Assembly: GCA_003024785.1 (NCBI GenBank)
Contig: PUQB01000088.1
Coordinates: forward strand, 124,001 to 188,000
Reading direction: 5' to 3'
Source: Selaginella tamariscina
Taxonomy: Eukaryota; Streptophyta; Lycopodiopsida; Selaginellales; Selaginellaceae
DNA length: 64,000 nt
Made by a program: the position numbers and the translations under genes. Below are positions 35,491 to 48,072 of this stretch, piece by piece (position 1 is the stretch's first letter; each line of letters starts with the position of its first letter). Below the pieces are notes generated by a model. That model saw only the letters and a program-made list of their open reading frames with translations. It did no database searches and was not told the DNA's origin.

Positions 35491-37235
35491 AAGTATTAAA
35501 GAATGGTTAGGTATGTGTCAAAAATTCATTTGGATTTGAAAAAAAATAAAATTATAGGGCTACAACCTCAGATATATGTTTTAATTTTTGTACATAATCT
35601 TTATATTTATTTTTTCACAATGTCATTCGCTTAATTTGATTCTTAAAACTATTGTTTAAAAAATCAATTGCATTTTGAAGAGTGTGATTATGTTTGTTCT
35701 TTACAGGTAATAATTGATTTACAGGTTAAAATGGGTTTTAGTTTGTTTTTTATGAAACTGAAAAGATGCCATGTGATAAGATGTTACATTTCTATTATTT
35801 ACAAATTAATTGATTGGGAAATAAAAATGCCATTTACATCTTTATGGTAAGATAACGTTATGATTCTCATTTATTTTTGCTGATAAGATGATATTGGCTA
35901 CGATTTTTTACAAACAAAACCTAAAAAAATCTTGCGCAACCATGATTGCAAATATCAACACAATAGTGGACATTGTAAAGCAGTTAGGAATCAGTTGTGC
36001 AACTCTGTACTATACTCTATAGGCTCACGATTGAACTTGTGTCTTCACATCCAAGAGTGTTGTTGATGTTACATAGATGCTTTCATGTTTGTTGTCATGG
36101 GGTAGTTCTACACTAGGTTGGGTCTTATTATGGCCATAAGCATGTTGTATAGAACAGAAGTCAAGGTGAGTCATGCTGTTGTGCATGAGGTCTTAAGGAT
36201 TTTAAATCCACATTCCAGGTAGATTTAGAGGAGGAAATGGATTGAGAGAAGAAACTATTCTTAATGCTTAACATGGTGGTAGTGCACATCAACAATAGGT
36301 GTTAAATGTGTTGTTTGTTATGGAGAGTTTGCTACATGAAATGGTCATATGCACAAGCTACATTGTGGTAACAAGGGTGGTCACATGGAAAAATGCAATT
36401 GTCATTTCAATGTGTATGCTAAGATGGTGGAGAAGTTTAATGACCTAAGATAATGCAATCTATTTTTAGAAGGGAGTTTGGTCTTGTGGAAAAAGACATG
36501 AATAATTTATGGCTTGGAAAGTGAGTTTTCATTCATGGTGATAGTATACATAATTAGGTATGACAATATTTATGAAAACAATATTGCAACATATAAAGTG
36601 CACATGGAAGGAATGTACAATTATGTCATATGGTTTTATAAAGACCTTTTGTATAAACTAGAGGAGTTTTGGCATTCTAAATCTTAAAATGAAAACCCAC
36701 AATGCATTGTCTCCATCTTATTCTCATTCTAAAATTATCTACTAGTACAAAGGACTAAGTCGACACCTAGAACTACACAAGGTAAGAGCAAATAACAAGG
36801 TCCTGAATATTAGTCTTCTCCTTCTTCCACAACAAAAGTAATTGTTAGAATGAAGGTTGAATCTATTAAACTCTATACCTTAAAAAAGATTAAAATAGAC
36901 ATAGTTGGTCTTATTGTTTACTTAAAATTAGTATAGAATTTTCAAATTATTCAAGATTTGGCGTACAAGATGTATAATATGCATATTTTTGAGCTTGATA
37001 AAAGATACAAATCATTCTATAGTTCATGTTGAGTATACACTAACTCAATGATTAGGAAGATCACTAAATGAACACATTGCACATGTAATGCAAGGAGATG
37101 ATTAAGACCAGATAACTTTTTGTAAGAGGTTGTAAATAGTTATGAATCATGTAAATTTGAACTTGCATAATATGAATGTGGATTAGTTTTAAATTATGAA
37201 TTGGTTTGGAAACTTATCTGATGAAATGAACTAAT
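35491..37235. other. Non-coding or strongly decayed sequence
   Basis: No usable open frame. A translated CGNKGGHMEKC near 36360-36400 resembles a retroelement zinc knuckle, but nothing around it supports an element. Otherwise it is AT-rich with scattered AAAATC words. Confidence 0.4.
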
Positions 37236-37874
37236 ATCATTGTATTTTTAGCTTATGTAGTGGATATGCTAATATTATGAAGTAATCACTAATCTTAAGC
37301 AGGAAATGCTAATCTCATGAATTAATCACTAATTTTAAGTAGGGGATGCTAATCTCACATAGTGGATCTTTAGTAATGGATGTTAAACTCACAAAGTAGC
37401 CTTTAATCTCCACGAAGTAAACTAATTTCACGATATGTATGTTAATCTCATGTAGTGGACAAACTAATATCGTGAAGTGGATGATAATATTACATAGTGA
37501 ATAGCTAATTTATGAGGTATACGATAGTGAACAACAACATAGTGGACCTTAATCTTATGTAGTAGACTTTAATATCATAAAGTGGATGCTAATTTATGAA
37601 GTGAATATTAAACTCACAAAGTATAATTTAAGCTCGCGCAATTGATTTTAATCTCATAGAGTGAACACAACTCCATATAATATAATTTAAGCTAGGCAGT
37701 TAATATTAATCTCACAAATAAACATTAATTTCATGAAGTGGACAATAATTTCACATAGTAAACTTTAATTTCATGAAGTGTACATTAGTCTCATGAATTA
37801 AATTAGTGTATAATGTAATGGAAACTAATTTCACTCAGTGTGCACTACTTTTACGAAGTGAACATTAAATTCAT
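37236..37874. repeat. Degenerate ~20-bp satellite array
   Basis: About thirty diverged tandem copies of a unit close to TTAATCTCATGAAGTGGAC, with variants such as CTAATCTCACATAGTGGATC, TTAAACTCACAAAGTATAAT and CTAATATCGTGAAGTGGATG. The array resumes for a few units after 44406 (TTTATGAAGTGAACAC), so the LTR element at 37875-44406 inserted into it. Confidence 0.75.
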
Positions 37875-38948
37875 TGTCAGAGTTTTAACCCAAAGGGCTA
37901 ACACATGGCAACACGTGTGGCCTTCCGACATCAATTCCTTGTGTGAGCAACGTTAAATTTTCTAAGACAACCCTAAGAGTCTGACTCAGATGCTTAGTTA
38001 AACAAAAGACTTAGAGTCCTACCCTAAGTCCCTTAGAATGACCATCCCCTAAACCCTAACCTGTCAAACCTAGGGGTATTTCTAAACATATCTAACATGC
38101 CGAACTCACCAAAACTAACCATTAACCCAACCAGGACACGAAAAACTAAGGTAAGAGTTTTCTAAAAAGTAAGTTCTAGCTTTGCCTAGAGTTTCCTACA
38201 AATACCTAATGACACCCGGCCGGACCATCACCAAATACCCAAGTGCATTAAGCAGGCCTGTTTCCTACTACATCTAGAGCTTATCAACATAGTTCGGTAG
38301 GTAACAACAGTCAACGTCCAAAGTAAAGAGGAGTCATAGTAAAAACTATGGCACACTCCCCGCCTTTAAAAATGTCAACGTCCTCGTTGACGTCCAACTC
38401 CAAGACTAGATAATGTTAGAAAAAAAAATTTAACCAAAACTAACATATCACTCTATACGGAGTTAGCCAAAAGTTCACATAAGTTTTATTACCCCCTTGC
38501 ATTACGTGAAACTAAGTACTTCAGAACCATCGTTCACTGAGTCGTAAACCAGCTGCCGGAGGAACCACCTGCGACATGAAGTCACTTGAAAACCTTTTGC
38601 ACGTCTACAAAGTCTATCACCTGACACACACAACACAATGGTTAATTTCTTTACTTAACTAGAATTTATATTGGAGGCTTTTAGTTAGTGTTGTTGTCGG
38701 CCCCTTGGTTAACAAGAAATAAAGGCTTGCTTTATTCCTTAATATTAAACATTATTAACGACCTTTGTCGTCTAGCGCACAATAAGCATTTTGAGTTAGT
38801 TTCAAATGCTTAACCAAACGCCTTCACGTTTCTTTGATTTTCCAATGGTTTTACATTTCCACATGTTACAGTATTATAGCCTCACATTTCTGTATCCTTC
38901 AGTGTTTCTCATTACCTCTTTACATAAGGGTCTGTTACTATACCTATC

Positions 38949-40755
38949 TGTCAGAGTTTTGACCCAAAGGGCCAACACGTGGCTGCCAGGTGGCCATTTG
39001 GCGTCATCACCCTGTGTGAACAACGCTAAGTTTCCCAGAACAACCCCAACGACCCCTAGGGTTAGACTCTAATGTCCAAATGGACAGGAGACTTAGGGTT
39101 TAGCTTAAGTTTCCCTAGAATGTCTGCCCCCAGAACCCTTGAGGGATAACCCTAGTTGACTTAGGGTTTAGCCTAAGTCTCCCTAGAGTGTCTGCCCCCA
39201 AAACCCTTGAGGGATAACCCTAGTTGACTTAGGGTTTAGCCTAAGTCTCCCTAGAGTGTCTGCCCCCAAAACCCTTGAGGGATAACCCTAGTTGACTTAG
39301 GGTCTTGCCCTAGAAGACCTAGACAGGCTCATGCCCTAACCCCCATCAAGGAGACGTGTGTTCCACACATACCCCTTAACCCCTTGAGGAATCACCCTCA
39401 TCCGGGAGTACAACCCCTTTAGGGCGACAAGGGGTACCCTGAACCAGACTAACCCCTAAGGGTTTGAGTGGCCAAGTTATACCCTAGACCTAGGGCTAGT
39501 ACTTAGTGAGGACACGAGTGTGCGCCGTAGGCGACACGAGTGTTCTGCTAAGCAAACTCCCTAAGGCTAGGTTTGGGATAACCCTAAGCACATGACCTTG
39601 CGAGTGCCTCACGAAAGGGCTCTGCTAACATGTTTAGGTTGTTCAACCCTTGAATTCCAAGGAGAACACTCCCCTAGCCAAGTGTGCCAAAGCACACCTA
39701 GTTATGAGACCTAACCTCCCTTGAGCGGATGCCCAAGGCTTAGCACCCTAGTGCAAGCACAAGCATGTCTGTTTGCTAAAGTATCCAACCCCTTGGCGAC
39801 AAGCCCATGACATAACCCCAAAGGGCGTGCCTAGGCGTTGTACCATGTGACGTTTAGCCCAGTGTCACATCTCCATGTGACACTGCCTTCCCGATGTGGG
39901 CTATCATGCCATAGCCCTTAGATTCAAGAGTTGCACCAAGTGCCACAAACGTGGCTCCTAAATGCCAACTCTAGAACCCCTCAATGAACCCTCAGGAACC
40001 AAGTAACATGAACCTGTCAAACAAGATCCCACGCCACAGTTGGACAAGGACACGGATGTGCCTTGCTTGGCCGTGAGTGCTACACCTAGCTTGACGTGGA
40101 GGAGGAGGCTGGAGACAAGCCTCAACCTCTGCCTCTTGGAACGTGCATTCCGACAAGACCTCCCAGGCATGGATTCGCCAACGTTAAGGGTAAGCTACCC
40201 GAAGGTGGGACGTACCCCTGGCATCTGGAAGTTAGGGCGGCACAACAGAGGGTTGTGCCTTGACGACACAAGCTAGAGCTTGCACCGGGAGAAGAGTAAC
40301 GAGCTCAGTCATGAACCCAGGAACCCTCACTCCTATATACTACCTTATTTATGTGACAGAGCCCCCCCCTGTTTTCCTGTTTACATAAGTGGGCTAGCAC
40401 TGAAATCTCATTCCCAGAGGGAACATACTTGGTGAGTTATCCATCGACCCCTAAACCCTAACCTGTCAAACCTGGGGTATTTCTAAGCATATCCGACATG
40501 CCGAACTCACCGGAACTAGCCATTAATCCAACCGGGACACGGAAAACCAAGGTAAGAGTTTTCTAGAAGGTAAGTGCTACCTTCGCTTAGAGTTTCTCAC
40601 GATATCTAAGGACAACCGGCCGGACTACCCCTAAACACCTAAGTGCACTAAGCGGGGCTGTTTCTCACTACATCTAGGGCTTGTCAACATAGTATACAGT
40701 AGGTAACAACAGTCAACGTCCAAAGTAAAGAGGAGTCATAGTAAAAACTATGACA
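38949..40755 (-). mobile_element. Solo LTR (~1.8 kb family) nested in the older element
   Basis: An 1807-bp LTR bounded by TGTCAGAG and ACTATGACA, with perfect 5-bp target duplications CTATC (38944-38948 and 40756-40760). It has three full copies of the 68-bp tandem repeat and a 3' terminal hairpin at 40735-40754. It is younger than the element it interrupts. Confidence 0.9.
39090..39293. repeat. 68-bp tandem repeat x3 within the LTR
   Basis: Units 39090-39157, 39158-39225 and 39226-39293 begin GACTTAGGGTTTAG and end ATAACCCTAGTT. Units 2 and 3 are identical and unit 1 differs at a few bases. A partial fourth unit follows. Sister LTRs at 15680 and 1253 have about two units. Confidence 0.9.
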
Positions 40756-40760
40756 CTATC

Positions 40761-43700
40761 CCTCATTAGTATATAGTTATGCCAAATTAAGTATGAGACT
40801 TTTATCGAAATCAAGCTCTTTTCTGATACTAAAATATTATTCTAGAAACCTTGTTTTTTTGTAGACATGTCAATCTGGCCAAAGGTGGCTGTACACATGT
40901 ATACGACATGGTCCCGCCAATTTAAATTAGCCATCCACTTGATGTGCCATTGATATAACTTCATTTTTAATGGGAATCAAATTGAGGTCAAATCTACTAC
41001 CAAGTGTTATAGCATTAATATTCACTTTTCGCAATTGACCTCATACTTTTCATAACACTGACCAGTTCAGGGACCAGATAAGTTAACATACCTTTTTTAC
41101 AAACTAATGTGAAAACTAGGAAATTCAGCTTATCTCTAGTGCCTCAATCAATAATCTTTAGCTAGCACGTGTCTTAATTAACACTCTCATTGTACTCATT
41201 CCCCAAAGAGCACATCATACTAGATGCCATTCAATACTTTCTAACTCTTTATCTCACTAAGTTCAAAAATACTAAACTTCAAAACTTAGATTCCACGATA
41301 AGAGTCTCCTTGAAGTTGTAATATTGCATGCCTTGGTAACATTATATTCATTTCCAACTCTTGAATTAATTATGTAAATGTTCCTTAACACTATACCAAC
41401 GTATAGCATTTACACTAATTCGAACAATTAGTTTTTGACAAGCAACTTCAAACTAATCCTTAATCCATAAACAGTTGCAATTTTGATATTGATACTCTCG
41501 AATGGATAATGATCGTTTTTAACGTTCAAATCCTAAGTTTATCAATTAGTTATTATACTAACGGATATAATACTTTACAATTGTATCAATTTATCGAAAT
41601 GCTACAACTATAATATAGACATGGTCTTAATTTACATGACCAAACTTCAATTTTGAAATGGAAATATAATGTTACGACAGTATTCTAAGGAACTTGTTCA
41701 GAGACTAAGAGAAATCATTAACTAGTGTCTGGTTCATCTAACTGATTTAATAAGATATCAACTTCCACATAAATGTTATTATAACACTAAAGTGTCATAC
41801 TAACTTCATGTTTCATTCATATCTCATTCAACAGATTTCCCCAAACATGAATAAGTTATTTAGTTCAATATGTCGAACTAAAATACATTATTAATTTTAG
41901 ACACTTAGCAATCGTCAAAGTACCACATTGCTCCTCAAGTAATGTATTGAGAAATACTTCATTTCTTAACTAACTTAAAAACACGTTTCAAGTTATAACA
42001 TTAAGGTAGTGCCTTATCAAAGTGTCGAACTCAGGTCTGCTTGTAACTAAGTTTCGATATTGAGTGCTCCAAACTCGATATTAAAGAGATATTATACCAT
42101 ACTTTGCAAGTCCTTTATAACCAATCTTAGAAAAATTATCAAAAATACTTTTAAAGTCTAGAATATAAATATCTCAATAAATGAGGTGATAAGAAACTTT
42201 ATATTTCCGTATCGGATATTGAACCATACGCTAGGAACATTATATCACGATCATCAAGAAGGGAACCATCTTCTTGAGCTAATTTAACCACTGAATATCT
42301 CACATTTAATTATATTCAGCCAAACTCAAGGAACATCATTAAACCTTAAGATAGAACCAACAACTAACCCAAGGAATACAATTAAACCTTAAGTCAATAA
42401 TAATTCTATTTTTTGATATTCTAAAGAACTGAAGATACCTACTTTATAAATTTTCTAAGTGCCCACATTTGCGACCATGATGCAAAGTCAAGAAACCATC
42501 TTTTGAATAATCGTATTCGACTCTAAAATGGAATCCATATTGGAAATCAATACCAAGTTATAATTCTCACGAATACCAACTCTCTGAGGAGGTACATGCA
42601 CTTAAACCTCCAATGGAAATTCGACTGTTACTAGCTCATCGATAGTTCTCAATATAATAACAAGTTTCCTTACTTAGCTGATAAACAAAGTGGAGAATCT
42701 CAAATCATGCTCTTTTTAACTAAAGAATCACCCTTTTCAAGATCTTATCCCTACATTGCAAACAATGTTACAGATTTTAATATTAAAAAGTTAACAGTGA
42801 AAATGCACAAGTGTGCGCCAAAGGCCTTCACTATGCAAGTCCTTCATTATTCAGTAAACTAAAAATGTGAACGTATATTTCCAACAATACTCTTTCTGGT
42901 AGATCATGCCATCTACCCAAAAACTACATTGATAAGGATGCAACATTAAATCTGTCTACTGCCAAAATATATTATTCTATTTCATTCTTATGATCCACAT
43001 GAGACAACTTCATAATCAATTAGTCGAGCTAACTAACTTGAATATAAAGTGTACGTTTACAACTAACTAAGGTTTTAAGTTGTACATATTCAAATTAGGT
43101 AACTTGAACTTAGTAAACTATTTCACCTAATGTTACTTGTAGCTAGCGTCATCAAAATATTGCAAATATCAAACAATACTTTGATTACATTAGATCTTCA
43201 AACCAACTGCTTAACATAGTCATCATATGTTAATATCCAACATTCCATTGTATTATAAGTTCATCACCATAGTCTGCTTTTAGAGTTACACTCTCAAAAA
43301 TATGCATTATAATGAGAGCTCATTCTACAATTTCTGTCAAAATGTAGTGTTCACTCTTATTTTTGAATATGCCTTTCTTCTGAAGTCAAAGACGCACATT
43401 TAAACATAAGTTTTTCCCCATTTAAACACTATTGTTGGACCCAATTTCGAATCTTAATTTAAGTCAAAACTCAATGGACACTATCTGTTTCCAAATCATA
43501 TGTTATCCCAAATTCAAACACCTTTAAAGAAAAAAGAAAAATTTCAATAATGTGTAGACTTAGATATCACAAGATCCACCTCATAAGACATAGTTTGTAA
43601 TCCAGAACAAACTAACATGCCATGTCTTGTGGAAGTATATGGTAAAGTAACATGGACAACCATAAGGTAAATAACCTTGTATACAATTTAGAATTTGACT

Positions 43701-43921
43701 TCCAAGTGTTACCTTTGACATTCGAGTCCATAACCCACACTCACTTATGAAGTAGGTGTATTATGAAGAGTTATAGATCTCAAGACCAACTCTCCACGCA
43801 GAATTCAGACGTTAGCCGAAAGTGATAAAGTACTTGTAAAATTTAAAACTAACTAAACCCTGAAACACCCTACAACTTTAGGCAGTTCTATTGACCACAG
43901 AGAATAGGCTCTGATACTACT
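40761..43921 (-). other. Interior of the LTR element without coding signal
   Basis: About 3.2 kb of AT-rich sequence with no recognisable gag or pol domain on either strand. The primer-binding site is at the far end (about 43903-43921). Confidence 0.55.
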
Positions 43922-44406
43922 TGTCAGAGTTTTAACCCAAAGGGCTAACACGTGGCAACATGTGGCTGCCAAGTGGCCTTTCAGCACAATTCCCTGTGTG
44001 AGCAACGCTAAATCTTCCAAGATGACCCTAAGAATTTGACTCAGATGCCTAGTTAAATAGAAGACTTAGAGTCCTACCTTAAGTCTCATAGAATGACCAT
44101 CCCCTGAACCCTAACTATCAAACCTAGGAGTATTTCTAAACATATCCAACATGCCGAACTCACCAGAACTAACCATTAACCCAACCGGGACATGGAAAAC
44201 AAAGGTAATAGTTTTCTAGAAGGTAAGTTCTAACTTCGCCTAGAGTTTCCTACAAATACCTAATGACACCCGACCGGACCATTACCAGATACCCAAGTGC
44301 ACTAAGCAGGCTTGTTTCCTACTACATCTAGAGCTTATCAACATAGTTCAATAGGTAACAACAGTCAATGTCCAAAGTAAGAGGAGTCATAGTAAAAACT
44401 ATGACA

Positions 44407-44534
44407 TTTATGAAGTGAACACTACTTTTGATGCTGTACCCAAAATCTCACGTGGGTCTAGAAAACATAATTTTGATTGTTAAAAACTTGGGTCTCAAGG
44501 AGAGGTTGATTTATGAAGAGTTTTGGTCACAAAG
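44407..44534. repeat. Continuation of the degenerate satellite
   Basis: The words TTTATGAAGTGAACACTAC continue the array interrupted at 37874. The remaining bases up to 44534 are unassigned. Confidence 0.5.
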
Positions 44535-46171
44535 TGTTATAGTTTTTATTATGATTCCCCTTTTACTTTGGACGTTGACTGTTGTTACCTACTGTACTAT
44601 GTTGATAATCCCTAGGTGTAGAAAAATAATCCCGCTTAGTGCACTTGGATATCTAGTGATGGTCCGACCGGGTGTCATTAGGTATTTAAAAACTCTTGGC
44701 GAAGCTAGCACTTCCATCTAGAAAACTCTTACCTTGGTTTTCCATGTCTCGGTTGGGTTAATGGCTAGTTTTGGTGAGTTCGGCAAGTCGGATATGGGTA
44801 AAAACACCCTAGGGTTGACCTAACCCTAGGGTTGCCCTAACCCCACGCCCTAAACCCCTCAGTTAAGGTTTAGGGGTTAATGAGCCATTAATTAACTCAC
44901 CAAGTATATTTCCTCTGGGAATGAGATTTCGTGCCAGCTCACTTATGTAAACAGGAAAACAGGGGGGGGGGGGGGCTCTGTCACATAAATAAGGTAATAT
45001 ATAGAGTGAGGGTTCCTGGGTTCATGACTGGGCTCATTACTCCTCTCTTGGTGCAAGCTCTAGCTTGTGTCATCAAGGCACAACCCTCTGTTGTGCTACC
45101 CTAATTTTAAATAATAGAGGTACGTCCCACCTTCAGGGTAGCTTACCCTTAACGTTGGCGAATTCATGCCTGGGAGATCTTGTCAGGATGCACGTTCTAA
45201 GAGGCAAAGGTTGAGGCTTGTCTCCAGTCTCTCTTCCACGTCAAGCTAGGTGTAGCACTCATGGCCAAGCAAGGCACATCTGTGTCCTTGACCAAATGTG
45301 GGTGTGGGATCTTGTTTGGTAGGTTACATTACCAGTTCCTGAGGGTTCACTAAGGGGTTCTAGAGTTGGCATTTAGAAGCCACGTTTGTGGCACTTGGTG
45401 CATCTCTTGAATCTAAGGGCTATGGCATGATAACCACATCGGGGAAGGCAGTGTCACATGGAAATGTGACACTGGGCTAAACGTCACACGGTACAACGCC
45501 AAGGCATGCCCTTTGGGGTTATGTCATGGGCTTGTCGCCAAGGGGTTGGATACTTTGACAAACAGGCATGCTTGTGCTCAAGTGTTTTACTAAGCAAACT
45601 CCCTAAGGCTAGGTTTGGATAACTCTAAGTGCATGACCTTGCGAATGCTCCATAAAAAGGCTCTTACTAACAAGCTTAGGTTGTTCAACCCCTGAATTCC
45701 AAGGAGAACACTTCTGTTCGCCTACGGTGCACACTCGTGTCCTCACTAAGTATTAGCCCTAGGTCTAGGGTATGACTTGGCCACTCAAACCCTTAAGGGT
45801 TAGTCGTAGTTTAGAGTACTCTTTGTCGCCCTAAAGGGGTTGGACTCTCGAATGAGGGTGATTCCTCAAGGGGTAAGTGACGATGCCTTGGCTTTGTCAT
45901 AGGGGTATGTGTGAGACACATCTTCTTTGTGGGGTTAGGGCATGAGCCTGTCTAGGTCTACTGGGACAGGATCCTAAAGTCTACTTGGGTTATCCTCTAG
46001 GATTCAAAGAATGATCATTCTAGGGGACTTAGGGTAGGACTCTAAGTCTTCTGCCTAATTGGGCCTCTAAGTTAGACTCTTAGGGTTATCTTAGTGTTGC
46101 TCACACATGGTGATGACGCCGAATGGCCACTTGGCAGCCATGTGTTGGCCCTTTGGGCTAAAATTCTGACA
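44535..46171 (+). mobile_element. Solo LTR (~1.8 kb family) with a rearranged middle
   Basis: This LTR of 1637 bp begins TGTTATAGTTTT and ends ATTCTGACA. Perfect 5-bp target duplications CAAAG flank it (44530-44534 and 46172-46176). Compared with its sisters, a short internal segment lies in the opposite orientation and part of the middle is missing. It has a poly-G tract near 44960. No internal region is attached. Confidence 0.85.
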
Positions 46172-46176
46172 CAAAG

Positions 46177-46708
46177 TGAGAGTACTACACAATGAGATTT
46201 TAATCAATTAGTTGACATGAATACCCAAATGTGAACTCCATCCGCATGTGACAATTATCCTTCCTTGGTCACCATAAATGATCATCGAGGACTCCATAGA
46301 CCAAATATGGGTTGAATGTGTTTGTAAATATCTTCAATGGTTGTTAGGATGTTGTTGCCAATGTCCACCTTTGTGGTTTGAGCCGGAAGTTTGATCGTCT
46401 TTGTGGAGATATATGGGTTATGTGATGATTAGTCTCTACCTTGATGCCTTGAGGGTTTGTGTCTAGGGAACTAGAGAAGGTTTGGAGTTCTGCTGGGAGC
46501 AAGGACCCAACTTAGAAGGGAGAGAGAAGGAGTCTCTCTATTGCTTGACGAGAGTAAGAATATATAAAGGAACATATGACTATTGCCAAATGGAATTACA
46601 AATGGCCCTTACTAGTGGCCAATTATCCAAGGCAAAATGCCTTGGATTAATAACGATTTAAGCTTATCTATGTGCTGAAATAATCCTATTGTGTAGAGAA
46701 GAAAAACC
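46177..46708. other. Unassigned spacer
   Basis: No gene or known repeat recognised. Composition is less AT-rich than the flanks of the host genes. Confidence 0.4.
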
Positions 46709-48072
46709 ATGTCTACTAATCACTTCCCACCTTATATAGTGATGCTATGGAGAATCAAATGCCGTCCAATTGGTGCCACGGATTGGATCTATTGTCATGA
46801 TGGCCTTGCACAGGGTCAACTGTCATGCCTTCTTCCCCATGTGCGTCATTTTTGTACTTCGAGTAGATTGATAGGACCGTTGGTGGGATTCTCTATCCTA
46901 TTGTTAGGGCTGCATGACACATGTCTTTATGTGTCAACCGCCACCTATTTTGTTGTCCTATTTGTCTTGTCAAAGAGTCAATTTGTGGACTCTATATGGT
47001 CGTTGTTATCCCTCCGCACTAGTGATCCTTGGTTAACGCTGGTTGTGCCATTGCTAACCAAATGCATGGACTTACCTATTGGTATGTCCTCGAGCCAAGG
47101 ATTTGCTGCTTGCTTTCTACTCTTAAGTGTTTTCGATATGAGGTGACCTCCAGCTCCATGACCTCGAGCTTGACTTCTAGTGCGAAGATGGTCCTATTGC
47201 AGTTCCAGTTCCTTATCCGGAGATGGTGTTTGTGGCTCCACACATCTTCCTTCAGCTCTTTGATAGTGGTGAGTAGTTGCTATGCGATTTGTGCATGCTC
47301 CTTCGCTTCTTCTAGTCGGAGGTTGTCTTATGTGACTTGGTTCTCAATGGCTTCATGGTCATGGGCAGCTACCTAGGCCTTGATTTGTGCTAGCTTCTAG
47401 TTTTGTCATGTAAGCCGGTCATCTTGTATTCGCAGGGCTTCTCTTGCTTCTATGGCCACCTCCTCTTTAAGGAGTTCTTCCTCCTTTTCATGTAGTCACT
47501 CACCAAGCTCCTAATTGTCTCGGGTTTCTTCAACTATAGCTTGGTCTTTATCTCGTTGGAATTTATTGTGTTTGGCTTGGAGTTCCTCATGCCATCGGTG
47601 GAGCCTCATGAATGCTTGCATTATTGAGAGAATGGTTTGCCACATGTCCTTGCAATCTCTTTCCACAATTGTGCCCCTGGCAACTTCCTCATTGAGTCAT
47701 TTGACTTTTCCATGGCTGCCAAGTATCGATCTATGAGTTCCCTCATGACATCATTATGTTCCCAAACCATTTGCACAAAATTGGCTTCATTGCAAAGTGC
47801 CACCCCTCTGGAATTGATTGAAGGCAAGCTCAATCTCAACATTGATCATTGACCCCTAGTGCCCATCCTTACATAAGTGTTGGTAGGATCTAGACATTTG
47901 GACTAACAGTTCATCCTCTGAGTCCTTGGGTTTTGTCAGGTGTGTGGTTCATCTACTAGCGGTGGCTATTCCAAACTGCTAGCTAGTGNGTTGGTGTGGT
48001 GTGGTAGCTCCTACCTGAATGGGTTTGTTAGTATAGCCCTCATCCTATTGGGCCTTGGGGTTCCCCTTTTCC
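46709..48072 (-). pseudogene. Degenerate coiled-coil coding relic
   Basis: The minus strand has a charged, heptad-like reading interrupted by many stops. Its longest open part, 47842-47621, includes NEANFVQMVWEHNDVMRELIDRY, and further pieces such as ELKEDVWSHKHHLR occur near 47220-47270. This looks like an old coding region for a long coiled coil, perhaps from a repetitive gene or a transposon accessory gene. I do not recognise the family. The plus-strand open frames here are its shadows. The sequence contains one undetermined base (47989). The gypsy element at 48073 is inserted just beside it. Confidence 0.4.

Larger units (their letters stand above)
37875..44406 (-). mobile_element. LTR retrotransposon with short (~480 bp) LTRs, decayed interior
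   Basis: LTRs lie at 37875-38353 (479 bp) and 43922-44406 (485 bp), about 90 percent identical by eye, with flanking TTCAT/TTTAT as a near-perfect target duplication. On the minus strand the 5' LTR is followed by TAGTATCAGAGCC, matching the common initiator-Met tRNA primer site. At the other end AAAGGCGGGGAG precedes the 3' LTR as a polypurine tract, just after a gypsy-like DVNEDVDIFKGGE peptide. The interior has no usable frame, so it is an old, thoroughly broken fossil or a non-autonomous form. It carries a solo LTR at 38949-40755 and sits in a degenerate satellite. The LTR ends are the same as in the ~1.8 kb family. Confidence 0.8.

Noticed and set aside
36360-36400. Zinc-knuckle of a retroelement gag
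   Set aside because: A lone CGNKGGHMEKC-like translation with no neighbouring gag or pol signal is too weak.
39090-39293. CRISPR-like repeat array
   Set aside because: Units are contiguous 68-bp tandem copies without unique spacers, inside a plant LTR.
40040-40276. Conserved 78-codon open frame antisense in the LTR, also present at 16791-16976 and 1781-2026
   Set aside because: The copies are similar because the LTRs themselves are similar. There is no domain, and length and start differ between copies.
46709-47376. Plus-strand hydrophobic open frames
   Set aside because: They overlap the minus-strand coiled-coil relic and look like its complement.
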